This document shows, in pieces, positions 18,670 through 26,114 of a stretch of 43,709 bases of DNA. Where the stretch lies: assembly GCA_947627155.1 (NCBI GenBank), contig CANQUX010000014.1, positions 1 to 43,709 on the forward strand, in the 5' to 3' direction. A program made the translations under genes and the position numbers. The DNA comes from an uncultured Alphaproteobacteria bacterium (lineage in GTDB: Bacteria > Pseudomonadota > Alphaproteobacteria > CAAHEQ01 > UBA3637). A model generated the notes under the pieces. It saw only the letters and a program-made list of their open reading frames with translations, did no database searches and was not told the DNA's origin. Each line of letters begins with the position of its first letter. Within the stretch, counting starts at the first letter, position 1.

Positions 18670-19500
18670 TTACTTCTTTTTACTTTCCGTTGTTTTTTGG
18701 GGCGCACTCACACCGGTTTCACTGCGCACGATTAATCGATCCGGCAGTTTTAAATCAATCACGTTTAAATCTCTTTCCAAAATTTGTCCCGTTTCGTGAA
18801 ATTCCTGCAACCGTTTTAAAGCCGAGGCAATGTCTGTTTCCGGTAGTCGAACGACCATACCGTTTTCCACATCGTTTAAATATAAATCCCAACGCCGTTT
18901 TCCAACCCGTGTTGCCGATAAAACCCGCTTGGCAATGACGGGATATTTATTTAACTCTTCAATCAATTGCGGGGTGTGTTGCGGTGCATCTTCTCCCACA
19001 ACAAGAAGCACGTTGGAAATAACGGTTTTATCATCGGCAATGGTTTTTCCTTCGGCATCAATCGGCCAATATTTTTTGTGATTTTGCCAAATGGCAATCG
19101 GTGTTTTTTCTTTGAGCCGAATGAGTAATTGATTGGGTAATCGTCTTTCAATTAACACATCTTCTACCCAAGGCAATTGTTTGATTTTTTCTTTTTGTGC
19201 GTTTAAATCAACATCAAAAATCGGCATACCTTGTTCAACCTGAACGGCAGCATTGATATCTTCAAGTTTTGTGCGAACGCGCCCCTCCACATTGACCTGA
19301 TCTAATTTTAAATTTGATTTATCTTGTATGAGTGCAACAAAATCTTTGCTTTTTTCAAGGGTTATTTGTCCGTAAGGAGAGGTAAAAAACCAAGATCCGC
19401 CCCCGATCAACACCGCCAGGAACAACAGAGAAAAAAGGCGTTTTTTTGAGAACACTTTCTTCTTTGTTTTTTTATCTGTTGCTGTTTTTTTATTTTTCAT
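18670..19500 (-). CDS. ftsQ: Cell division protein FtsQ
   Basis: FtsQ (276 residues) is a bitopic division protein that bridges the cytoplasmic Z ring and the periplasmic septum enzymes together with FtsL and FtsB. A Lys-rich cytoplasmic head (1-20) is followed by one membrane helix (about 22-42). A POTRA domain follows (LKLDQVNVEGRVRTKLEDINAAV ... PIFDVDL) and then the beta domain (WVEDVLIERRLPNQLLIRLKEKTPIAIW). The C-terminus is a short Lys/Thr-rich tail. The gene overlaps ddl by 11 bp and precedes ftsA, the standard dcw order. Confidence 0.92.
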   Translation of the reverse strand: MKNKKTATDKKTKKKVFSKKRLFSLLFLAVLIGGGSWFFTSPYGQITLEKSKDFVALIQDKSNLKLDQVNVEGRVRTKLEDINAAVQVEQGMPIFDVDLNAQKEKIKQLPWVEDVLIERRLPNQLLIRLKEKTPIAIWQNHKKYWPIDAEGKTIADDKTVISNVLLVVGEDAPQHTPQLIEELNKYPVIAKRVLSATRVGKRRWDLYLNDVENGMVVRLPETDIASALKRLQEFHETGQILERDLNVIDLKLPDRLIVRSETGVSAPQKTTESKKK

Positions 19501-20401
19501 ATTCTGCCGCTTTCACCAATAAATCCACCAATTCGGGATAATTTATGTTTTTTATTTTTGCCACCACTTCCGGCACCAAAGAAAACGGTGTCATTCCGGG
19601 GTTGGCATTTAATTCCAAAAACACACCTCGCCCCGTTGCCTCATCAAATCGAAAATCGGAACGGGAAACACCTTTGCACCCTAATACCCGATGTGCAATT
19701 AAAGCTTGCCGTTTCAATTCTTCCTCCCATTTTTGCGGCAAAGGCGCGGGAACAACGTGTGTTGCAACGCCTGCCGTATATTTGGTGTGATAATCATAGA
19801 AACCGTCTCCTTGTTTAATTTCCACAATGCCGACGGCTTCATCAAACAACACAACAACCGATAATTCTCGTCCGGCAATGTATTCTTCCGTCAAAACAGG
19901 TTTATCAAAGGGCCAATCTGCTAGTAACTTTTGTTCCTCGTCATCTGTTTTGATAATATAAACGCCGACGGAAGAGCCTTCATCATTCGGCTTTATGACA
20001 TAAGGTTTCGGAAGGGCTTTTCCCGCTAAAATATCTTCTTTCGTAATGATTTTACCGTCAGCCACATCAACGCCGGCCGATTTCACCAACGTTTTTGCTT
20101 CCTGCTTGTTCATTGAAAGAGCCGAGGCCAACACGCCCGAGTGCGTGTAAGGAATGCGCATTAAATTAAGCAAGCCTTGAATACATCCGTCCTCACCGTA
20201 TTTTCCGTGTAAGGCATTAAAAATAACATCAGGTTTGTTTTCTTCCAAAAAACAAACCAACCCCGACAGTTTTTCGGGAACATCGAGTGCGATCGGTTCA
20301 TAGCCTTTTTCCGCCAACGCTTTCAGAACACCTTTACCGCTTTCCAACGAAACGGCTCGTTCCGATGATTGTCCCCCCATTAAAACTGCTGCTTTTTTCA
20401 T
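19490..20401 (-). CDS. ddl: D-alanine--D-alanine ligase
   Basis: Ddl joins two D-alanines with ATP to make the dipeptide that MurF adds to the peptidoglycan precursor. At 303 residues it is a DdlB-type ATP-grasp enzyme. Visible motifs are the N-terminal LMGGQSSERAVSLESG, NALHGKYGEDGCIQGLL, PYVIKPNDEGSSVGVY (ATP grip) and the metal-binding FLELNANPGMTPFSLVPE. The start codon overlaps the murB stop as ATGA, which suggests translational coupling. The product feeds the MurF half of the fused ligase encoded in the same cluster. Confidence 0.97.
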   Translation of the reverse strand: MKKAAVLMGGQSSERAVSLESGKGVLKALAEKGYEPIALDVPEKLSGLVCFLEENKPDVIFNALHGKYGEDGCIQGLLNLMRIPYTHSGVLASALSMNKQEAKTLVKSAGVDVADGKIITKEDILAGKALPKPYVIKPNDEGSSVGVYIIKTDDEEQKLLADWPFDKPVLTEEYIAGRELSVVVLFDEAVGIVEIKQGDGFYDYHTKYTAGVATHVVPAPLPQKWEEELKRQALIAHRVLGCKGVSRSDFRFDEATGRGVFLELNANPGMTPFSLVPEVVAKIKNINYPELVDLLVKAAEYEK

Positions 20402-21360
20402 TTATCCACTCCTATTTTTTTGACTTCCCATTCCAGTTGAATACCTTCTTTTTGAAAAACTTTTTCGCGAATTTGTTCGCCCAGTGTTTCAATATCTTTT
20501 GCCGTAGCATGACCCGTATTGATTAAAAAATTGCAATGCTTGCGCGAAACTTCGGCACCGCCGACTTTGGCGCCGCGCATACCGACTTTGTCAATCAGTT
20601 GCCAAGCCGGCATTCCTTCCGGATTTTTAAATGTTGATCCGGCTGTTCGAACGCCCGTCGGTTGTCCTTTTTCCCGCTTTTGACGATTGGCTTCCATTTT
20701 TTCCCGAATCACGGAAGAATCTTTGACTTTTCGTCCTTTTAAAACGGCAGAAACAAAAATCCACTCTTGCGGTAACAAACATTTTCGATAAGCAAAAGAA
20801 TCTTGTAATTCTTCGGCTTGTAACACACGAATTTCTCCTTCTTGCGTGACCACTGTCAGCGATTTTAAACAATTTTTCATTTCAAACCCGTAGGCACCGG
20901 CATTCATTCGAACGGCACCGCCGACGGAACCGGGAATGCCGCACAAAAATTCAAAATCGGCAATATTGTTTTTAAGAGCCGCACGCGCTACCTCCATCAC
21001 ACCGGCTGCTGCCCCGCAACATAAGCAATTTTCCGTGACCGTTATTTGCTGAAACGCTTTACCCAAGTGAACGGTAATGCCGGGAATGCCGCCGTCTCTG
21101 ATTAACACATTGCTGCCCGAACCGAGAACCTGCACGGGCACGGGCGGTATGTTTTGGCGGAAAAAGGCCAAATCGGCCGCATCTGCCGGTTCAAAATAAA
21201 CCTGCGCCGCACCGCCCACACCAAACCAATTTTTCTTATGAAGCGGTTCGTTTTCCGTGAGTTTTCCGCGCACGACCGGCATTTGCCGAATCAGTCTGTC
21301 TTTGGGTAAAAACGGTTTAATAAACAAAGATCCCAAAGCGTTTGTCCATCGTTGCGTCAT
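20398..21360 (-). CDS. murB: UDP-N-acetylenolpyruvoylglucosamine reductase MurB
   Basis: MurB reduces the enolpyruvyl group to give UDP-MurNAc, using FAD and NADPH. The 320-residue product has the FAD-binding stretch VLGSGSNVLIRDGG, FLCGIPGSVGGAVRMNAGAYG, the catalytic serine region RTAGSTFKNPEG and the C-terminal HCNFLINTGHATAKDI. The ATG at 21360 overlaps the murC stop as ATGA and has GGAGG just upstream. Start sites further upstream would run well into murC. Adjacent murC-murB is the usual alphaproteobacterial order. Confidence 0.96.
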   Translation of the reverse strand: MTQRWTNALGSLFIKPFLPKDRLIRQMPVVRGKLTENEPLHKKNWFGVGGAAQVYFEPADAADLAFFRQNIPPVPVQVLGSGSNVLIRDGGIPGITVHLGKAFQQITVTENCLCCGAAAGVMEVARAALKNNIADFEFLCGIPGSVGGAVRMNAGAYGFEMKNCLKSLTVVTQEGEIRVLQAEELQDSFAYRKCLLPQEWIFVSAVLKGRKVKDSSVIREKMEANRQKREKGQPTGVRTAGSTFKNPEGMPAWQLIDKVGMRGAKVGGAEVSRKHCNFLINTGHATAKDIETLGEQIREKVFQKEGIQLEWEVKKIGVDK

Positions 21361-22751
21361 TTTTTGCCTCCTTGCATACTTGCCAACAATTCGGTCATTT
21401 GCATTGAAATACTGCCCGCGCCCAAGCACACCAATTTATCATGCGGTGTCATCCCGCGGGTTAAGGGGATTAAATCGGAAAAATCAGCCAAATATTCCAC
21501 GTTCGGATGTTTTTGCGCCAAAGCCTGTACAAAGGCCGGCGCCGTTATACCGGATAAGGGTGTTTCACCGGCGCTGTATACATCGCACACAAAAACGGAA
21601 TCTGCCTGATTAAAACACGTTAAAAACGAATCCCACAAATCACGAAGTCGGGTATATCGGTGTGGTTGAAAAACGGCAATAATTTTTCCGTTTGTGCTGT
21701 CTCTTAACGCATTGAGCGTTGCGGCAATTTCAATCGGGTGATGACCGTAATCATCATAAACGGGCATGGTATTTAAAACACCGCGATAAGTTAATCGCCG
21801 TTGAATGCCGCCGAAATGAGCCAGAGCGTTGCAAATGGTTTTCATCGGTACATTTAAATATAACCCGACGGATATGGCCGCCAATGCGTTTAAAACATTG
21901 TGACGACCGAACATGGCCAAAAAAATGTTTTTCACGGCGTATGTTTTTTTATTTAAAGCGGCTTTTAAATCAAACACCATTCCTTTTTCCGTTGTTCGAA
22001 TATTTTCGGCGCGCACCTGCGCTTGAAGATCCGTGCCGTAAGTAATGACTTTTCGGTTCTCGATTTTTGAAACCGTCTCTTTCACGACCGGATGATCGAG
22101 ACAGGCAACACATGCTCCGTAAAATGCCGTGTTTCGCATAAAAAGACCGTAAGCGTTTTTCATATTTTCAAAAGTATGATAATGATCCATGTGTTCCGAA
22201 TCAATGTTCGTGACAACGGCAATCGTTACCGGCAGTTTTAAGAAAGAGCCGTCGGATTCATCGGCTTCCACCACCACATAATCACCTTTTCCCAATCGCG
22301 CGTTTGACAGTTGGGAATTTAAAATACCGCCGATCACAAAACTCGGATCTTTTTTATCTGCCATCAAAACACTGGCAATTAAAGAGGAGGTTGTTGTTTT
22401 GCCGTGTGTTCCCGAAACGCAAATACTTTGCTTGTAATGCAAAATTTCGGCCAACATTTCCGAGCGATGTCCGATGGGCAACCCCAATCTTTTGGCTTCA
22501 ATCAGTTCGGGATTATCCGCCTGAATGGCGCTGGAAACAACAACGGCATCAGCGCCCGCCAGATTTTCGGCTTTATGTCCGATATAAACGGGAATACCCG
22601 ATTTTCGCACCCGAACGGTATTCGCACTTTCTTTGGCATCGGAGCCTTGTACTTTTAAGCCTAAATCAGCCAACATTTCGGCAATGGCACTCATACCGAT
22701 GCCGCCGATTCCGATGAAGTGAATGCATTTTAACGGACAAGTTAATTTCAT
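21357..22751 (-). CDS. murC: UDP-N-acetylmuramate--L-alanine ligase MurC
   Basis: MurC adds the first stem-peptide residue, L-alanine, to UDP-MurNAc. In its 464 residues the N-terminal Rossmann motif IHFIGIGGIGMSAIAEML distinguishes it from MurD. The ATP loop is SGTHGKTTTSS, and the Mg/substrate region is VVEADESDGSFLKL with NIDSEHMDHY. The C-terminal ligase domain carries VYDDYGHHPIEIAATL. It overlaps murG by 4 bp (ATGA) on the upstream side and murB by 4 bp downstream. It is the only single-function Mur ligase in this cluster, because MurE and MurF are fused and MurD is absent. Confidence 0.97.
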   Translation of the reverse strand: MKLTCPLKCIHFIGIGGIGMSAIAEMLADLGLKVQGSDAKESANTVRVRKSGIPVYIGHKAENLAGADAVVVSSAIQADNPELIEAKRLGLPIGHRSEMLAEILHYKQSICVSGTHGKTTTSSLIASVLMADKKDPSFVIGGILNSQLSNARLGKGDYVVVEADESDGSFLKLPVTIAVVTNIDSEHMDHYHTFENMKNAYGLFMRNTAFYGACVACLDHPVVKETVSKIENRKVITYGTDLQAQVRAENIRTTEKGMVFDLKAALNKKTYAVKNIFLAMFGRHNVLNALAAISVGLYLNVPMKTICNALAHFGGIQRRLTYRGVLNTMPVYDDYGHHPIEIAATLNALRDSTNGKIIAVFQPHRYTRLRDLWDSFLTCFNQADSVFVCDVYSAGETPLSGITAPAFVQALAQKHPNVEYLADFSDLIPLTRGMTPHDKLVCLGAGSISMQMTELLASMQGGKK

Positions 22752-23890
22752 ACGCCTTTTCCTCTGATGATGTTTTTTGCCAATTCGGCAACTTGTTGAG
22801 CGGCTTGCGGTTTTGAACGCTTATAGGCATTTTGCGCTGCTTCTTTGAGTGTTTCGGGTTCTTCCAATAATTCCTGCAACCGTTTTGCCGTTTTATCGAC
22901 ATCAAATGTTTTTTCGTTAATCAACCAACCGGCACCGTCATCACAGAATTGACGGGCATTTTCCATTTGATGATTATCGGCAGCCGTGGGCAGCGGCACA
23001 ATCATGGCCGGCCGACCGATAATTTCCAATTCGGTAATGGTTGAAGCACCGCCGCGACAAATAACCAAATGCGATTCTTTCAATAACGCGGGCATATTAT
23101 CGAAAAATGCGGCAATCGTCACTTTTTGAAACGGAATTTTTTGATAAAACGCTTTTAAATAATCTAAATCCTCCGCCCGCGCCTGTTGTGTAATCACAAT
23201 CTTTTTTTGCAATTCTTTCGGCAGTTTTTTTAATACTTCGGGAAAGGTTCGACTGAAAAATGTGGCTCCCTGACTGCCGCCGAAAATAAGCAATCGAACG
23301 GGGCTTTTTTCTTTCGGATAAGGAGAATGTTGCGCTTGAATAATCGGGGTTCGCGCCGGCATACCGACACGAACGGCCGTGATTCCGCTCGGAATCATCA
23401 ATGTCGGGTCAAATGAAGTGACAATCAGTTTGGCGCTGTTTGCCAACACCCGATTGGCGCGTCCCAACACGGCATTTTGTTCATGCAATATCACGGGAAT
23501 ATGGCACATTTGCGCTGCCATAACCGCCGGAAAAGAAGCATATCCGCCCACACCGATGACCAACGACGGCCGCAGTTTTGCCATTAAGTGAATGCCTTGT
23601 ACGGCGCCCCAAAACAGTTTGGCTGTTGCCGTTAATTTATGAAAAATTGAGCGCCCCGCAACCGATTCGGCTGCTAATCTGTATGTTTGTACCGTCGGCA
23701 AAGAATGAAAAGCGGCGCCGCGTTTATCCGTGACGAAAACAACGCGGTAATTTTGTTCCACCAATGCGGCGGCAATCGCTTCTGCCGGAAAAATATGCCC
23801 GCCGCTTCCGCCGGTCGTTACAACAACTAACGGACGATTTTCTGCCGTTATTTTTTTGTTTCGGTTAGCCGGTTTTAATTTTTTTGTCAT
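22748..23890 (-). CDS. murG: UDP-N-acetylglucosamine--N-acetylmuramyl-(pentapeptide) pyrophosphoryl-undecaprenol GlcNAc transferase MurG
   Basis: MurG adds GlcNAc to lipid I to make lipid II at the inner face of the membrane. The 380-residue GT28 enzyme shows the N-terminal G loops TTGGSGGHIFPAEAIA and GVGGYASFPAVMAAQ, then ILHEQNAVLGRANRVLA. The C-terminal half has IFGGSQGATFF and the UDP-GlcNAc site CRGGASTITELEIIGRPAMIVPLP. A basic 18-residue N-terminal extension precedes the first strand. The start has GGAAAAGAG upstream. It lies 12 bp after ftsW and overlaps murC. Confidence 0.97.
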   Translation of the reverse strand: MTKKLKPANRNKKITAENRPLVVVTTGGSGGHIFPAEAIAAALVEQNYRVVFVTDKRGAAFHSLPTVQTYRLAAESVAGRSIFHKLTATAKLFWGAVQGIHLMAKLRPSLVIGVGGYASFPAVMAAQMCHIPVILHEQNAVLGRANRVLANSAKLIVTSFDPTLMIPSGITAVRVGMPARTPIIQAQHSPYPKEKSPVRLLIFGGSQGATFFSRTFPEVLKKLPKELQKKIVITQQARAEDLDYLKAFYQKIPFQKVTIAAFFDNMPALLKESHLVICRGGASTITELEIIGRPAMIVPLPTAADNHQMENARQFCDDGAGWLINEKTFDVDKTAKRLQELLEEPETLKEAAQNAYKRSKPQAAQQVAELAKNIIRGKGV

Positions 23891-23902
23891 TCTCTTTTCC
23901 TT

Positions 23903-25027
23903 TCATTCCAATCCGCGACCGAGAGTATGTCGCTTTGTCAAACACAAAATAATGCCGAATGCGAATCCGACAGATACAAGCGAGGATCCGCCGTAAGAAA
24001 TAAACGGTAATGTCATTCCTTTTGTCGGCAACATATTCAATGTTGAACCCATATTCACAATAGCCTGAATTGCAATTTGAGTCAATAAGCCGCCGACGGC
24101 AATTTGGCAAAAATAATTATTTTCATGCCGCATTAAATAAAATCCTCTCAACACCACAAAAGCAAAAATAACAATTAAAAAGACCGTGAGAATAAAACCG
24201 AATTCTTCCGCCGAAACCGCAACAATAAAATCCGTGTGTGCATCGGGAAGTTCATATTTTACAATGCCTTCCCCCGGCCCTTTGCCGAACCAGCCGGCAT
24301 TTTTAAGCGTTTCCAATGATTTGGCAACCTGATATGCTTCGCCGTTTTCGGGATTTAAAAACCGATTGACGCGTTCATGAACGTGATCAAACAAAAAGTA
24401 AGCCATACCCAATGCACCGGTGAACAAGCCGCCCAAAATAACCACAACCGCCATCGGAATGCCCGATAAAAACAGCTCAACGGCAAAAATACCCGAAACG
24501 GTAATAAACATACCGATATCCGGCTGTAACAAGAGTAATCCGGCAATAATAACATATAACACAATGGCAGAGCTGTATCCGGGCATTTGTTTAATGAGTC
24601 GACCCGTTGCCAAAAGCCAGGCACAAATAACGGCAAATGCCGGCTTTACGAATTCGGACGGTTGCAACCCCACACCCAACAAATAAATCCACCGTTTGGC
24701 ACCTTGAATTTCCGTTCCGAACAAAACAACGTAAACCATACAAATTAAAGAGCCGATTAACACAAGGCCGCTGATTCGGCGCACCAATTTAAAGTCAAAT
24801 AAGGCGGTTGCAAACAAAACCAAAACGGCAGGTACCAAAAAGATGAGTTGTCTGTCAATAAAATAGAATGTATCCCGATGCGTTCTTTCGGCTACACCCG
24901 GACCGGCGGCAAAAATTAAAAAGATACCATATAAAATTAAAATAAAGGCACTGTATAACAAGCCCCTATCCAAACTGCGATAGGTATCCGACAGAAAATG
25001 ACGATATTTTTTAATGAATGCCTGCAT
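23903..25027 (-). CDS. ftsW: SEDS-family septal peptidoglycan glycosyltransferase FtsW
   Basis: FtsW polymerises lipid II into glycan strands at the septum together with the transpeptidase FtsI. The 374-residue protein has about ten membrane helices. The SEDS signatures are present: GVGLQPSEFVKPAFAVICAW, LLLLQPDIGMFITVSG, LPDAHTDFIVAVSAEEFGFI and MLPTKGMTLPFISYGGSSL. The last two place it in the FtsW/RodA group, and its position between mraY and murG identifies FtsW. In most dcw clusters murD separates mraY and ftsW. Here only 4 bp separate them. Confidence 0.95.
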   Translation of the reverse strand: MQAFIKKYRHFLSDTYRSLDRGLLYSAFILILYGIFLIFAAGPGVAERTHRDTFYFIDRQLIFLVPAVLVLFATALFDFKLVRRISGLVLIGSLICMVYVVLFGTEIQGAKRWIYLLGVGLQPSEFVKPAFAVICAWLLATGRLIKQMPGYSSAIVLYVIIAGLLLLQPDIGMFITVSGIFAVELFLSGIPMAVVVILGGLFTGALGMAYFLFDHVHERVNRFLNPENGEAYQVAKSLETLKNAGWFGKGPGEGIVKYELPDAHTDFIVAVSAEEFGFILTVFLIVIFAFVVLRGFYLMRHENNYFCQIAVGGLLTQIAIQAIVNMGSTLNMLPTKGMTLPFISYGGSSLVSVGFAFGIILCLTKRHTLGRGLE

Positions 25028-25031
25028 GGTG

Positions 25032-26114
25032 TTACCTGATTTTTAATGTTGATAAAGCCAATAAGGCCAGTAAAATTGAAACAATCCAGAACCGAACGAC
25101 AACCGTTGTTTCACTCCACCCTTTTTTCTCAAAGTGATGATGAATCGGCGCCATTAAAAAGATTCGTTTTCCGCGTAATTTAAACGAACCGACCTGTAAA
25201 ATATCGGATAACGCTTCTACCACGAATAATCCGCCGGCAATAGCCAACAATAACTCTTGTTTCGTGGCAACGGATAATGTGCCTAAAATACCCCCCAGGG
25301 CTAACGAGCCGGTATCACCCATAAACACTTGTGCCGGGTGAGCGTTAAACCACAAAAACCCGAGCGTTGCCCCGATAACCGCACCGCAGAAAACGGCCAT
25401 TTCACCGGCACCGGCCACATAGTGAATTTGTAAATAATCGGTATAGTCAACCCGTCCGACCAAATAGGAAATAACGGCAAAAACAAGACAGCACATAATC
25501 ACCGGCATACTGACCAATCCGTCTAATCCGTCGGTTAAATTAACAGCATTCGAACTGCCCACAATCACCACCAACACAAAAGGAATGTAAAAATAACTTA
25601 AATCAATGAATACATTTTTGAAGAACGGAATGGTTAAAGTGGTACCCATGGGACCGTTTTCCAAACAAATAAGCCATAAACAGGCAATTAAGCTGATGAC
25701 AAACTGTACAAACAATTTTTGACGTCCCGAAATACCTTTGGAATTGTGCTTGGTGAGTTTTTTGTAATCGTCGACAAAGCCGGCCAACCCGAAACCGCTC
25801 ATCACAAAAATTAACACCCAAACGTAAGGATTGGAAAGCTGTGCCCAAAATAAAGACGAAACCAAAACGGCAATTAAGAGCAGCAATCCGCCCATGCAAG
25901 GTGTGCCTTTTTTGGCAAAATGCGTTTGCGGGCCATCTTCGCGAATCGGTTGTCCTTCACCTTGCTTTTTTTTCAGCCAGCCGATGAAACGGGAGCCGAA
26001 ACAAAGCATAATGAAAAAAGCCGTGACCAAAGCACCGCCGCTTCGGAAAGTAATATATCGAAAAAGATTTAAAAAACTGATATCAGATGAAAATAACGAT
26101 AAATAGTATAACAT
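25032..26114 (-). CDS. mraY: Phospho-N-acetylmuramoyl-pentapeptide-transferase MraY
   Basis: MraY moves phospho-MurNAc-pentapeptide onto undecaprenyl phosphate to make lipid I, the first membrane step of peptidoglycan synthesis. The 360-residue protein has about ten membrane helices. It carries the family motifs KKGTPCMGGLLLL, NAVNLTDGLDGL, FMGDTGSLALGG and MAPIHHHFEKKGWSETTVVVRFW. The start codon directly abuts the stop of murEF, so the ribosome binding site lies inside the upstream gene and coupling is likely. Confidence 0.97.
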   Translation of the reverse strand: MLYYLSLFSSDISFLNLFRYITFRSGGALVTAFFIMLCFGSRFIGWLKKKQGEGQPIREDGPQTHFAKKGTPCMGGLLLLIAVLVSSLFWAQLSNPYVWVLIFVMSGFGLAGFVDDYKKLTKHNSKGISGRQKLFVQFVISLIACLWLICLENGPMGTTLTIPFFKNVFIDLSYFYIPFVLVVIVGSSNAVNLTDGLDGLVSMPVIMCCLVFAVISYLVGRVDYTDYLQIHYVAGAGEMAVFCGAVIGATLGFLWFNAHPAQVFMGDTGSLALGGILGTLSVATKQELLLAIAGGLFVVEALSDILQVGSFKLRGKRIFLMAPIHHHFEKKGWSETTVVVRFWIVSILLALLALSTLKIR

